DNA of 64,000 nt, from contig OX465598.1 in assembly GCA_950022295.1 (NCBI GenBank), positions 93,410,001 to 93,474,000 on the forward strand, read 5' to 3'. A program made the translations under genes and the position numbers. Under the pieces are notes generated by a model. The model did no database searches and was not told the DNA's origin. It saw nothing but the letters and a program-made list of their open reading frames with translations. This stretch comes from Bromus sterilis. Its lineage: Eukaryota > Streptophyta > Magnoliopsida > Poales > Poaceae. Below, piece by piece: positions 1 to 11,293 of the stretch. Positions within the stretch are counted from its first letter, which is position 1, and every line of letters begins with the position of its first letter.

Positions 1-127
1 CGGCTAACCTATATTTTCCATACCTAGCCAATATGTGGAGCGGATATAGGGACGTTCGAACGCGTTCTTCACATCGGATCCGACATAATGGACCCATCCC
101 AAATCAGCTCCAAATTGACTACTCGAC

Positions 128-922
128 TGTCGGGGGAATGACCCCCCGGTAGGGTCAAGAAGGCGAAATATTTTTCAAGACATCGGGCGCCGATTGCGCC
201 CTCAGTCTGGTTGGCCGATTGCCGACCGCTCCGCGCTGAATGCGCCCTAGATCGGCGGCTACCGATTGCTCGTCGTCCGACTGCCTGCGCATCTGGCCGA
301 CTGCTCGTCTGCCGGTTGCACGCATCTCGGCTGCCCGAAAGTCAACCGATGTGTCCCGTCGACAAGACCAGATAAAAAAGACAAGACAAGTGAAAGACAT
401 CTCTAGTCACATCATGACATCGTGAATAATGTAAAGGGGAGGTGTCACATTACATCACATCACCCCATCACCTCACATGTACTCTCTTTTGTCTTCTTCC
501 CCTTGTCTCCACCCTCATGAGCATCTTGCCATCACCTATATAAGGGGCAAGGATGCCCACGGTGGAGAGGGCTCCTTCTTCATTTCCCCCCTCCTCTCAC
601 AAGTAGAGAGAGCAAGAGCTCTCCTCTCCTCTCACGACTAGGAGTATAAGAGTAGCAGGTTAGCAGTAGCTTAGCTAGCAGTAGCAGATCAGCTCGGCCA
701 GGAGCAGAGTAGTTAGCAGATACAGCTCAAGGAGCAACTCTGTATTAGATATACACCATATAGTGCAGACATGCAGGAGTAGGGGTTTTATCTCTACGAA
801 GAGCCCTGAACCTGGGTATATCGCAGTGTTCCCAATTTCGCCTCCGGCACCAGCAACACCAACCTCGGTCTCTCCCCCTCTTTAGCCATCCCCATGGTAT
901 CTGCCGTTACAAAACGACGACA
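128..922 (+). mobile_element. Solo LTR, family S (Ty3/gypsy-like)
   Basis: The 795-bp unit begins TGTCGGGGG and ends CGACGACA, so its ends form the inverted repeat TGTCG/CGACA typical of LTRs. It is flanked by a perfect 5-bp TSD, TCGAC, at 123-127 and 923-927. A TATA box lies in the middle, as expected at the U3/R boundary. No primer-binding site, polypurine tract or coding region follows, so this is a solo LTR left by recombination between two LTRs. The family is not identified. The flanks 1-127 and 928 onward were contiguous before the insertion. Confidence 0.9.
537..544 (+). promoter_or_regulatory. TATA box of solo LTR S
   Basis: TATATAAG lies about 410 bp into the LTR and is followed by a pyrimidine-rich CTC stretch that would be the 5' leader. 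It fits an LTR pol II promoter reading rightward toward the SDR gene, although nothing in the sequence shows that it is used. Confidence 0.6.
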
Positions 923-927
923 TCGAC

Positions 928-1807
928 CAAATCGATTACAGTCCTCTCACAGTTGTCCTCCTTTTCAAGCGTCCGCAACGCCGCCCACCTCCACCTTGCT
1001 CCCCGTCCGTGCCTCCATCCTCGTCTGCTTCGTAGATGTTATCGCCGACTATTCTATCTGTCACCATCGCCATGGATGATGCCTCGACAGAATCTATGGG
1101 TATCCCGACCGTGGTAGTCAATTGGAAGGTGAAGAATGTTGCGCGAGGGAGCGTTGTCGGAAGCAACGCAAGCGTGAAACGACGAAGAAGTTAGCTACGA
1201 AGAGGGCAAATGCGAAGATGGTTGATGATGACGACATGGAATTGGGCGTGAGCGGTCTGGCGACCTCGCTTGCTTCGTTTATCTGTCGTGTCTGTTGGAA
1301 AAAAACTCGTCGACAAAGCCCCACTACATTCCGGCCGACGAAGATGCCGCCTCTAAGGAGACGATGGTTGACTTGGGACAACTCCAAAGGCACCGGGCAT
1401 GACTAACGCGAGGCATCCCCATATATTGTTTGATGATATGACCCAACGAACCCCGGTACATTCTTTGCTTCATATGGCATTTGCAATTTTGCATTGGTTG
1501 ATTTATTTGGTGTATATGCTATTCAATCAATCTTGTAGGATGATAATTTATTATGATGCCTATTACAGGATGAAATCATGCTAAACATGATTAATGATGA
1601 TCAAGAGCCTTTGCATCGACGAGCACAACAATGGATATGTATGATTTTTTAAATTTTATTTTAAATGCAATTACTTATTGTTTTTTTATTTTGTGTTGTT
1701 AAATTGCTAAATCGATGATATATTGCTGTTTTTTTTATGAATTGCTGTTAACGTCTGTTACACAAACGAACAAGCAAAAAGAGTACTAGAGAGTAGAGAC
1801 ATCTCAA
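928..1807. other. Unassigned intergenic DNA upstream of the SDR gene
   Basis: About 880 bp with no gene I can support. Several open stretches exist (for example 1122-1406 on the plus strand, Lys/Arg-rich, with a DDDD run), but none shows a recognisable domain, and no terminal repeats are visible. The left part is moderately GC-rich and the right part (from about 1420) is AT-rich. It could be a decayed DNA transposon or gene remnant, or the distal promoter of the downstream gene. No convincing TATA box was found close to the 1829 start codon. Confidence 0.5.
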
Positions 1808-1825
1808 ATGAACAGCCACACATAA
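1808..1825 (+). promoter_or_regulatory. Short upstream ORF in the SDR leader
   Basis: ATG AAC AGC CAC ACA TAA encodes five residues (MNSHT) and ends three bases before the main ATG, in the same frame. If transcription starts upstream of it, ribosomes would meet this ATG first, so it could lower translation of the main ORF or require reinitiation. The transcription start is not known. Confidence 0.45.
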
Positions 1826-1828
1826 CCA

Positions 1829-3665
1829 ATGGCCGGTGTTTTCCACGGCACCACCGCCCGCCCCCGCCTGCCTCTCGTGCTCGCCTGCCTCTCCCCCACC
1901 ACGAGAAAGCTCCACGTCACCTGCTCGGCCGCCTCCAAGATGGATGGGGCGTCGGCGAGCTCGCCGGACGCCAAGAAGACGACCACCGTGTTCGTGGCCG
2001 GCTCGACGGGGAAAACCGGCAAGCGCGTCGTGGCGAAGCTGCTGGAGAGGGGCTTCGGCGTCGTCGCCGGCACGACGGACGTGGGCAGGGCCCGCGGCAG
2101 CCTGCCCGAGGACCCGAACCTTCAGCTCGTTAGTTCATCTCGACCTCGGCATATTTGCATTCCTACTCTTTTGCCTGTAGTCCTGCCGTGAGATGCGTGT
2201 TGGCTGAATTGCAGGTGAGGGCCGACGTGACGGACGGCGCCGACAAACTGGTGGAGGCCGTGCGCGGCGTCGACGCCGTCATCTGCGCGACAGGGTTCCG
2301 GCGGTCGTTTGATCCCTTTGCCCCCTGGAAGGTTTGTCCGCAACCGAAGTACCAGGAGTTCTGTTTCTTGCCTGAATGGTGGTTCTGAACTTCTGATTGA
2401 CATGCTTGTGGCCATGTAAATAGTTCAGTTTTACTACTGCAAGTGACAGTGAGATGAGAATTATGCCATTGCATTGCAGGTGGACAACTTAGGGACAGTG
2501 AATCTTGTGGAAGCATGCCGAAAGGCTGGAGTTACAAGATTCATTCTCGTAAGCTCCATTTTGGTAAATGGTGCCGCGATGGGTCAACTTCTGAATCCGG
2601 CCTACATTGTGCTCAATCTGTTCGGCTTGGTGCTCGTTGCGAAGCTGCAGGCAGAGAAATACATTAGGGGATCAGGCATAAATTACACCATAGTAAGGCC
2701 TGGAGGGCTCACAGAACAACCGCCAACTGGGAATATTGTCTTGGCGCCAGAGGTACGCATGCACGCTTTTAAAAAGAATACATTTGCATCTCACTCTGAT
2801 GTAGTAGTAGTAGTTTACTTTACATTACATCTTCCTCACACAATCCTGAATTTCCAAGGTTAGTGCAACGATAATTCCATTATTAGCTGCGTCGATGTGG
2901 TAAAAATTGTGTTCTTTAAATTGTCTGTCACGTTGTTACTTGTGAGCACTTCAAATTTTAGGGAAATATCATGCAGTTCATTCAATCCATTTAAAGTTAC
3001 CCTTGGATACCTTGTTATTCGAAAGATTGTTATTTTTTTGGAAAAGGGTTTGAAAGATTGTTGTTCATCTCTATGTCTATACTTAAAAAATAAGTATCGT
3101 TTTCTTTTCCTGATGTCTTTCATGTATAGCAAGGCAGTAACAAAAAAAAATCCATGCGCAATAACTCTGCAATTACAATTACGCGGTCACCTTGCTAACC
3201 AAGGTCGCAAATCAATCTGAATAAAGAGCAATCTCTAATAAATTAATGAAACAAACTGAACATAACCTAGAAGCTAGAATGAATGATTTTCTATCACGGT
3301 AACCTATTTTTGTTGCATGATACTCCCTCCGTAAAGAAATATAAGAGCATTTAGATCACTACTAAAATAGTGATCTAAATGCTCTTATATTTCTTTACAG
3401 AGGGAGTAATATTTACTAGTATATCTCTTTGCAACACACGGGTAATTTTCTAGTAGTATAAGTAAAGATATAATGTTTGTTTTTAAACTATTTGCAGGAC
3501 ACTCTCTACGAGGGATCCATATCAAGGGACCAGGTTGCAGAAGTGGCTGTGGAAGCATTGTTATGCCCGGAGGAGTCTTCCTACAAAGTCGTCGAGATTG
3601 TCACCCGAACTGATGCTCCAAGTCGCCCTCTCAAGGATATGTTTGCCTCTATAAAACAAAAATGA
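1829..3665 (+). CDS. Plastid-targeted NAD(P)-binding atypical SDR, At2g34460-like (4 exons)
   Basis: Exons join(1829-2128, 2215-2331, 2480-2752, 3498-3665). All three introns are GT-AG and phase 0, giving 285 residues. The first about 50 residues are rich in Ser, Thr, Ala and Arg with few acidic residues, like a chloroplast transit peptide. GSTGKTG at about residues 58-64 is the dinucleotide-binding Rossmann loop. LVSSILVNGA (about 162-171) and AKLQAEKYI (about 193-201) hold the strand and Lys typical of NmrA-like atypical short-chain dehydrogenases, and RPGGL lies at about 212-216. Length and layout fit the plant At2g34460 family, which is chloroplast-located; its substrate is not known to me. 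The start context CCAATGG is good. The reading frame has no lesions, so it is probably functional. The MITE in intron 3 and the LINE just past the 3' UTR leave the coding exons intact. Confidence 0.9.
3323..3406. mobile_element. Stowaway-type MITE in intron 3 of the SDR gene
   Basis: An 84-bp near-perfect palindrome begins CTCCCTCCGT and ends ACAGAGGGAG, flanked by TA dinucleotides at 3321-3322 and 3407-3408. These are the terminal motif and target of Stowaway (Tc1/Mariner) MITEs in grasses. Each arm is about 39 bp with one mismatch (C/T at the eighth base), and the loop is only a few bases. As intronic RNA it would fold into a long hairpin. Confidence 0.93.
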
Positions 3666-3799
3666 ATACTTGGGCGAAATTCCGATAGGAACCAGATAAT
3701 ACGGTGTCTGTGAAGTCTTGTACTAACTTGTGAGAGGTATGTCAGTCTTGGTTCGGAATTTCTTACCGTGTAGAACCTACAGTGTTGTTTTATAGCCAA
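3666..3799 (+). other. Probable 3' UTR of the SDR gene up to the LINE-B 3' end
   Basis: About 130 bp follow the TGA. The terminator is not clear. From about 3800 the sequence reads, on the minus strand, as the conserved tail of plant LINEs (a TTTATTTATAAAG stretch followed by GGGC and AGCC). The LINE-B 3' end is therefore placed here, give or take 15 bp. AATAAA at about 3829 lies inside that tail. Confidence 0.5.
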
Positions 3800-3924
3800 A
3801 TAGATAAAAGGCTATTGCCCGACTTTATAAATAAAGCCATAACCGACCAACGAGTTCACAACTGCCACTGCAGCAAATAGTCACCAGCGCTAACAAACTT
3901 AGAGAAGAAAGAGTATTAGCCACT

Positions 3925-3939
3925 ACTTCAGGTGGGGGG
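3925..3939 (+). repeat. Left TSD of LINE-A
   Basis: ACTTCAGGTGGGGGG matches 6626-6640 exactly over 15 bp. Fifteen bases is a normal target-site duplication for a LINE. Confidence 0.9.
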
Positions 3940-6483
3940 AATCAGACGGAACCTCTCAACCAGGATGAAGGAATGATTTAAGGTCAGGAACAGCTTAAGG
4001 CTTATATTACAAGCTACTATAAAGGGTTGTTGGACGCTTCAGCTGAAGATATCTTGTCCATGGATGAGACTCAGACGGAAGACATAACCCAGGTCTCCAA
4101 TGAGGAGAATACCTTTTTAAATTCACCTTTTACAGAAGAGGAGATTAAAAAGGCGGTCTTCCAAATGGAGCATAATAAGGCCCCTGGGCCAGATGGCTTT
4201 TCTGCTGAGTTTTATCAACACTTTTGGGAGACCATTAAGATGGATCTAATTGAGTTGTTCCAATGTTGGCATGGGGGACAACTTGATTTATTTCGTCTTA
4301 ACTTCGGGGAAATTGTTTTGTTGCCTAAGGTTTTAGGGGCAGAAAGGATACAACACTATAGACCAATATGCCTCCTTAACGTAAGCTTCAAAATTTTCAC
4401 GAAGACCGTAACCATTAGATTAAATTCGGTGGCTGATCATGTGGTTAAACCTACACAAACGACATTTATGCAAGATAGGAATATCCTAGATGGAGTTGTG
4501 GTTTTACACGAGACCGTCCATGAGATGCACATTAAAAAGCTTAACAGAGTCATATTGAAAATTGACTTTGAAAAGGCTTATGATAAAGTGAAAGGGTAGT
4601 TCCTCCAACAAACTCTGAGAATGAAAGGCTTTTCAGAGGAATGGTGTGCCTTGATCCATGGTTGTGTTTCGGGAGGAAGTGTTGCCGTGAACGTCAATGA
4701 CGAAATCGGCCGCTTCTTCCAAACCAAAAAAGGATTAAGGCAAGGTGATCCTTTATCGCCCATATTGTTCAATATTGTGGCTGATATGTTAGCGATCATG
4801 ATTGAACGCGCAAAGCTAGACGGTCAGATTGAGGGAGCAGTCCCACACCTCGTGGATGGGGGACTATATATCCTTCAATATGCGGACGATACAATTCTAT
4901 TTATGGATCATGATCTAGATAAAGCCGTGAATCTGAAATTGATTTTATCAGCATTCGAACAGTTATCCGGATTTAAGATTAATTTCCATAAAAGTGAATT
5001 GTTTTGTTTCGGTGAGGCCCAGGATGCAGCAGCTCAATATGCCGAGATATTCGGATGCGAGCAAGGTCAATTCCCTATTATGTATCTGAGGATACCCATA
5101 CATTATAGGAGACTGACTAATGCGGAATGGAAACACGTCGAAGAACGTTTGCAAAAAAGACTAGCTAGCTGGAAAGGAAAGTTGTTGTCCTTGGCCGGAA
5201 GATTGGTACTCATAAATTCAGTTTTAACCAATATGGTACTGTATATGATATCATTCTTTCCACTTCCAAAAGGGGTCTTACATAGATTGAATTATTTCCG
5301 ATCGAGATTTTTTTGGCAAGGTGATAACGAGAAGAAGAAGTATCGACTAACCAAGTGGAATGGCGTGTGTCATCCGAAGGACCAAGGGGGGTTAGGTATC
5401 CATGACCTCCAGGTCAAGAACTCTGCTCTCCTCGGTAAGTGGCTATATAAGCTATTGACTTCGGATGGTGTATGGCAAACGCTCCTTAAGAGAAAATATA
5501 TTGGCACAAAAGCGTTATCTCAGGTTGTATGAAAGCCTGGAGATTCACATTTTTGGGCCGGTCTCATGGCGACAAAGAAAGACTTTTATCGCTTTGGGGT
5601 TTTCAAGATTAAGGATGGGTCGGAGATAAGATTTTGGGAGGATATTTGGCTAGGAAATGCCACACTCCGAGATCAATATCCAGCCTTATACACCATTGTG
5701 CGACATAAGGGAGAGACGCTGGCCACGGTCATGCAGGAGTCACCCCCTAATGTCGCATTCAGGAGAGACTTAATCGGTCCAAGACTAGCATCTTGGAACG
5801 CCTTGCTAGAACGGTTAGCGGTAGTGCAACTGTCACAAGGTCACAATGATTTTCGATGGAATCTCAATAGGAATGGAAAATTCTCGGTGGATTCTATGTA
5901 TAGGGCGCTTGTCCAACCTGAAATACCAGTCGATAATAATAACAAAATATGGCAAATGAAGATACCTCTAAAGATTAAAGTTTTTTCATGGTATCTTCGA
6001 AAATGTGTCATTCTAACGAAAGATAATCTTGTCAAGCGCAACTGGCAAGGGAGTAAGAAGTGTGTTTCATGTGTTCATGATGAGACAATAAAACACCTAT
6101 TCTTCACCTGTAAGGTTGCACATTCTATTTGGTCAGCTCTCCAAATGGCTTCAAACTTATATCAACCCACATCCGTTGCTAATATCTTTGGAAATTGGCT
6201 GAACGGGATAGATAGTAAGATTAAAACCATTCTTAGGGTAGGAGCGTTCGCCGTAATATGGTCGCTCAGGCTTTGTAGAAATGACAAGATCTTTCCTGAT
6301 AAAAATTTCACTTGTTTGCAGGTTCTTTATCGATGCACGGATATTCTCCGTTCGTGGTCCATCTTACAACGGGTGGAATATCGAGACCTTTTTGTAGAGG
6401 CGTGTGCACGACTGGAAGCGGCGGCGAGGGATATTTTTACCCAACATGGGTGGCTGCGTGACCTACGCATAGAGCTACCTTGA
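3940..6483 (+). pseudogene. LINE-A ORF2 remnant: reverse transcriptase and zf-RVT
   Basis: A single frame runs from 3940 to the TGA at 6481-6483, interrupted by only three stops: TAA 3979-3981, TAG 4597-4599 and TGA 5530-5532. The fingers motif NKAPGPDGF is near 4170, the KIDFEKAYDKV motif near 4565, KKGLRQGDPLSPILFN near 4730, and the catalytic YADD near 4880. A C-terminal zf-RVT-like region follows, with paired Cys and His at about 6055-6110 (CVSC then H-x5-C). TAG and TGA fall where LINE reverse transcriptases normally have Trp (TGG), so both look like single G-to-A changes. The reverse transcriptase is otherwise well preserved, which suggests a fairly recent insertion. Confidence 0.9.
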
Positions 6484-6625
6484 GTGGCGATAGTTCTCTT
6501 TGTAACTTGTCGCATACTCTTTTATTTATTTTCTGGTTTGGTGACTTGCGGCTGTGTGCATCTTAGTAATGCAGAGGCAGGGTGTACTTACTTAAAATTT
6601 AAGTAATAAAACCCTTTATCCAAAA
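3940..6625 (+). mobile_element. LINE-A, 5'-truncated L1-type LINE
   Basis: The element lies between identical 15-bp TSDs (3925-3939, 6626-6640) inside the 3' UTR of LINE-B. It starts within ORF2 just upstream of the reverse transcriptase, so ORF1 and the endonuclease are missing, as expected from incomplete reverse transcription. The 3' end carries a short AT-rich tail with AATAAAACCC and a terminal CCAAAA rather than a long poly(A). Confidence 0.92.
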
Positions 6626-6640
6626 ACTTCAGGTGGGGGG
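6626..6640 (+). repeat. Right TSD of LINE-A
   Basis: Identical to 3925-3939. The G run is longer on this side (ten instead of six), which is probably slippage. Confidence 0.9.
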
Positions 6641-6752
6641 GGGGAAGTTCATACAGACCCACAGGTCATAACCAGGCACGCAGGCCGCGAGGAGTAAAAC
6701 CAAACTAAATGGAAGCGAAGAGAGCGCAACAGGCCACCACCACGACGGGAGT
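6641..6752 (-). other. LINE-B 3' UTR, proximal part
   Basis: These 112 bp follow the ORF2 stop of LINE-B on the minus strand and join 3939 leftward once LINE-A is removed. No gene is seen. Confidence 0.65.
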
Positions 6753-9700
6753 TCACTGACGAGGAGGAAGACACGCAGACGCCGTGATCTTCATTCTTGA
6801 AATGATCAACTCCATGTCCTCCAAGTCGGCGCTTTTAAACAAAGGCTTCCAAATCTGTAAAAAGCCGATTAGTTTGAAGATGAAGACTGTCGGATACTTA
6901 GGAAACACATGTTCAATAGTTAACTTGTTCCGAATGTTCCAAAGGACCCAACAGGCCGCAGCAAAAACGGACCAAAAAAGACGACGAAAACGAGCGGAAA
7001 GAGGGCGAACAAGGCTTCGAACCTCCCCAAAGGATCGAGGGCACCATGAGTTCCCCAGCCACTCCCGAACGCAAATCCACATGAACTTGGCAAGTGGGCA
7101 GTGGAAAAAGACGTGAAGCGCATCCTCCGGGATGCCACAGACCGCATAGTCCCCAGACCTAGCCGAGTTACGTTTATGGATCTGATCGGACGACGGCAAC
7201 TTCAGCTTGAAGGCTTGCCAAAGGAACACTTTAATCTTAGGGGGAATGTGAGATTTTCAGATAGGGGAGAACCGAGAAGTTCGCCGGCCATCCACAAGCG
7301 CATAATAAAGAGACTTGACGGAAAAGACGCCAGACCTGGAGAGGGTCCAGGTAACCTCATATCTACCCATCGAGAGCACAGGAAAGAGAGTAGCAAGTCG
7401 ATGCCAATCTTCCAGCTCTGCAGGAGAGAGGACCCGACGAAAACCAATGTCCCAATTAGCAGCGGCCAACTCCGAGATGGAGATACCTGGCTTATGGCAG
7501 AAAGAGAACAAAACCGGAAACACATCGCAGAGACGACCAACAGGGGACCAGAGATCCAACCAAAACCGAACCGCCGAACCATCTTTAACCGAAAAGCGAA
7601 TAAACTTGCAAAAGGTATCTCGAAGTTTGCATATGGATCGCCAAAACTGGGACCCTCCAGCTGCCGAAGCAAGGAGAGGCGAAGTGTTAGGGAAATATTT
7701 GGCCTTCAGAATCTTGAGCCACAAGGTGTCCGGGCTCTTCGTACAAATTTTACACCACCACTTAATAATGAGGCAGTCATTCATAACCGAGGTATTAATA
7801 ATCCCCAATCCCCCATGCACTTGGGGAGACACATAGGCTTCCACTTAACATAACGATATTTTCTCCGGTTATCGGCCGCATTCCAAAAGAAGCCACTACG
7901 ATGTTTATCAAAACCAGCATGGATAGTGCCAGGGAGCCTATAAAAACCCATAGTATAAGTAGGCAAAGAAGACAGACATGCGTTGATAAGGAAGACCTTG
8001 GCCGCCGAAGAATGGTGTCTACCCCGCCAGGGCAGCACCCTTTTGCCCACCTTTTGTACCACCGGGGCCAAATCTTTAGCAGACACCAAGTCCTGGGAGA
8101 TAGGGATTCCCAGGTACCGAAAGGGGAAGTTCCCCAGTGAGCAGTTCATAAGAGCTGCAACCCTCATCCTCTCCTCCACAACACACCCAGGAGCAAAGAT
8201 CTCACTCTTCGAGAAGTTAATTTTGAGACCCGACAAAGCCTCGAAGCACAAAAGCAGAAATTTGAGATTAGTGAGACAGATGTCGTTATTTTCCACCACA
8301 ATCACAGTATCGTCAGCGTATTGGAGGTGGGTAAGGCCCGAGGGAATAAGGGAGCAGAGAACAACAGAAATGTGGCCTGTCCCAGCAGCGTGATCAAGAA
8401 TACCTGGGAGGGCATCAGCCACAAAATTGAAGAGGAGAGGGGAAATAGGATCGCCTTGCCTTAGGCCTCTACCATTAGGGAAGAACAGGCCCACCGGCCC
8501 ATTAACCGAGACGGCCGTATGGCCCCCCGTAACCAATTGCATAACGCGATGGACATAGGAACCACTAAAGCCTTTAGCAAGAAGAACAGCACGAAGAAAT
8601 GACCAGCTCACGCAATCATAAGCCTTTTCAAAGTCCAGTTTCAGCACAACCGCATTGGACCTAGACCGTTTGAGCTCATGCAGTACCTCATGAAGGCTGA
8701 GAATGCTATCCAAAATAAACCTCCCTTTGATAAAAGCAGATTGGTTAGGGTTTATCACTTTGTGAGCTACCGGCCCCAACCGAGTAGCAAACGCTTTAGA
8801 CGGAAACTTAGCAATGTTATTGATGAGCGCAATGGGACGAAAAAGTTTGATGTTGTCCGCACCATTGACCTTGGGGATCAAGGAAAGAGAGGCATAGTTG
8901 AGCCTAGAGATATCAACCGTGCCTAAGAAGAATCCCTGAATGATGGCATAAACCAAGAACCGAATGGACGCCCAAAACTTCTGGAAGAAGGTGATAGAGA
9001 ACCCATCCGTCCCCGGGGCAGAGTTAGCATTAGAAGAGAGCACCGCGATGTCAATTTCATCTTTAGACAGAGGGATCATGAGGGAGTGATTATCTTCAGG
9101 TGAGACCCGAGCATCCACCGACCAAAAGGACTCGCAGAGGCGAACATCCACCTCAGGGCGAGCCGCAAGGAGGGAGGAATAAAACTGCGTGATATGAGTA
9201 GTAATGGTCTCTAAATCTTCACAAACCACCCCGTCAATGAGCAACCGCGAGATAAGGCAGCGGCGCCGTCTACCATTAGCGATGGAAATGAAATACGCAG
9301 TAAGGGAATCACCCTTAAGGACCCAGGATATACGACCTCGTTGCCTCCAAAATTCTTCCTCAGCACAGTGAACCTCAAGCATCGATTTCTCTAGTTCGTA
9401 TCTCTGACCCCAACTAGTGGGGTCGAGACCAGTCGAGTTCGCCACCTCATCTAGAGATTTAATCTGAGCAACCAACTCAGTTTTAGACGCCCGATCACTA
9501 ATCGCCTTATCAGCCCCCTCAAACAAAAACGTCAATCATCCATCGGGCCAAAAGAACGATGAGGGGCAGAAAGGAGCCCAAGAATCTTAGCGGACACAAC
9601 CGGGATGAACCCGTCGCAACCCAACCAGGCAGAATCAAACCGAAATCTATGGGGTGCCCGCCTACCACAGCCAGAGTCAAGGACCAGGGGGGTGTGGTCC

Positions 9701-10082
9701 GAGCCAATCGAAGGGATGGCAAGTAGAGAACATCGAGGATAGAGCCCTTCCCAACCAGTGAAAATGAGAGCCTTATCCAACACCGATCGAACAGGTAAGG
9801 ATTGGTCATTCGACCACGTATACCGCGCTCCCGAACGGGAAAGATCGCGCAGAGCGTGATCAGCAATGAAGCCATTAAAAGCCTCAGCCCTAGCCACACA
9901 AAAGGTTTCAGTGATTTTCTCATAGGGAAATCGGAGAAGGTTGAAGTCACCCCCCAAGAGAACAGGAATCACTTGATTAGAAAACCGATCGTCAAGGGCA
10001 GCCAAAAAACGAGACGAGTGAGTATGGTCCGAAGGGCCATAAACAGAAATAAGATCCCAAGAATCAGAAGAACCACAACAGG
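6753..10082 (-). pseudogene. LINE-B ORF2, C-terminal part: endonuclease end, reverse transcriptase, zf-RVT
   Basis: Read on the minus strand from 10082. The rest of the APE-type endonuclease comes first, with VLLGGDFN (about 9950) and SIGSDHTPL (about 9700), the Asp/Asn and Asp/His pairs of the active site. The reverse transcriptase follows with SAPGTDGF (about 9020), KLDFEKAYD (about 8630), GRGLRQGDPISPLLF (about 8450) and the catalytic YADD (about 8310). A thumb/connection region follows and then a zf-RVT-type end (7229-6753). At least two frameshifts are needed, near 7790-7840 and near 7230-7260. The catalytic residues are all visible, but the protein cannot be made in one piece. Confidence 0.88.
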
Positions 10083-10527
10083 TGACGAGGGGGTGACCCC
10101 ATGACTCCCGCGTGTGAGGATACCTGGTGCGTATGAAGACGGGAAGCCCGCTGGGAAGCCTCGATAGGCCCACGACTGGCCCAATCAAGCACCGACGTAG
10201 GAGTCCGTGACTGATATGGAAGGCACGACTTGGCGTACAAGGCAAGGCTAGAACTAGGAAACTATCTTTGTAATCTAGTACGGACTCCCCGAGACCTAGC
10301 CTAGTATATAAAGGTCGGGGGAGACGTCTAGACCAATCCAATACACAATCTACTCTCCTGGTATTGCGAGAACTCGCCTTGGCCTCCCCTGTAATCACCC
10401 CCTCACGCAATAATATCGAGCAGGAAGTGCTTCTCCTGTTAGCCGACGAGTATCGTCCAACCTGTTCTTTCTCTATGACTAACCCAGGGTCCCTGACCAT
10501 GGTATTTGCCGGGGCTGATCCTCGTCA
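10083..10527 (+). repeat. 5' LTR of element T
   Basis: 445 bp, TGACGAGG...CCTCGTCA. It aligns end to end with 23630-24073 and is followed directly by a primer-binding site. Confidence 0.93.
10305..10312 (+). promoter_or_regulatory. TATA box of T 5' LTR
   Basis: TATATAAA, conserved at about 23852 in the 3' LTR. It would start the genomic RNA of element T about 30 bp downstream. Confidence 0.6.
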
Positions 10528-10528
10528 A

Positions 10529-10546
10529 TTGGCGCCGTCTGTGGGA
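10529..10546 (+). promoter_or_regulatory. Primer-binding site of element T
   Basis: TTGGCGCCGTCTGTGGGA begins two bases after the LTR. TGGCGCC is the complement of a tRNA 3' end reading GGCGCCA. The isoacceptor was not checked. Confidence 0.7.
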
Positions 10547-11290
10547 ACCACACAGGTTGGAATCACGATCTCGGCGGTCCCATCTTCAGCAAATCAAGAC
10601 TCGAGGACTAGAACCAGATCTAGCCCGCTCGAGGAATTCAAGTTCACCACAAGCATCTCCATCGCCCCGTCAAGATCACTTAGCCTGCAGCCGAATCAAG
10701 TCCAGCACCCCGACGACCGCCAGATCCATCGCCGACGGAAAAGAACTCGACAACCCAGAAGACAAGCGCGAGGACTCTGCACGAGAACCCCACTCGTAGA
10801 GTCGCGGCGCGTGCCAGATGACTCGCCAACCAGTCGATGACCCGTCGCCGCCCGGACTCCCGCCACGCGACAAGACAACGACTCTGAAACCCAGACCGGA
10901 GAGTACTACGACCCAGATCGAAGACCACATGAATTCTCCAACTTCATCCGGAACCAATCACTCAGCGATGGGATAGAGCTTGACCCAAGATTCCACAACC
11001 GAACAGAAAACCACTCGCAAATCTTCCAAATCTCAAGGAGAAGAAGGCACGCTGGCTCCAGTAAACTCACATCCAAAGAGCAACTGGAAGGACCTTACGC
11101 GATCCACTGTTTCGAAGACAGTTGGGGACACCTCAGAGAAAGCCACACCCTAGGATATTGTCGCATATTCACCGAACTCTCCAACAGTCTCAAAGAGGAG
11201 AAGCAGCGTGAAGCCAAGCGCACTCAAAGAAGCGCGCAGTCACCAGCACCAAGTACAGAAAGGCAATACCCCACGTCCCATGGATGAATA
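10547..11290 (+). pseudogene. Truncated gag of element T
   Basis: Only about 740 bp separate the primer-binding site from the protease, far less than a full Tat gag. One frame around 11095-11230 reads as the end of a gag, with a Cys/His pattern (HCF...H...H...GYC) followed by a Leu/Lys/Glu-rich segment similar to the post-zinc-knuckle part of this lineage. Upstream the frame is lost. I infer an internal deletion of most of gag plus point decay. Confidence 0.55.
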
Positions 11291-11293
11291 TGC

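Noticed and set aside
1118..1406. Possible Lys/Arg-rich gene upstream of the SDR gene
   Set aside because: Competing frames on both strands, no domain, no splice or promoter support.
7101..7853. Plus-strand ORFs opposite the LINE-B reverse transcriptase (also 7983-8393)
   Set aside because: They are the complement of a clearly recognisable reverse transcriptase and zf-RVT region.
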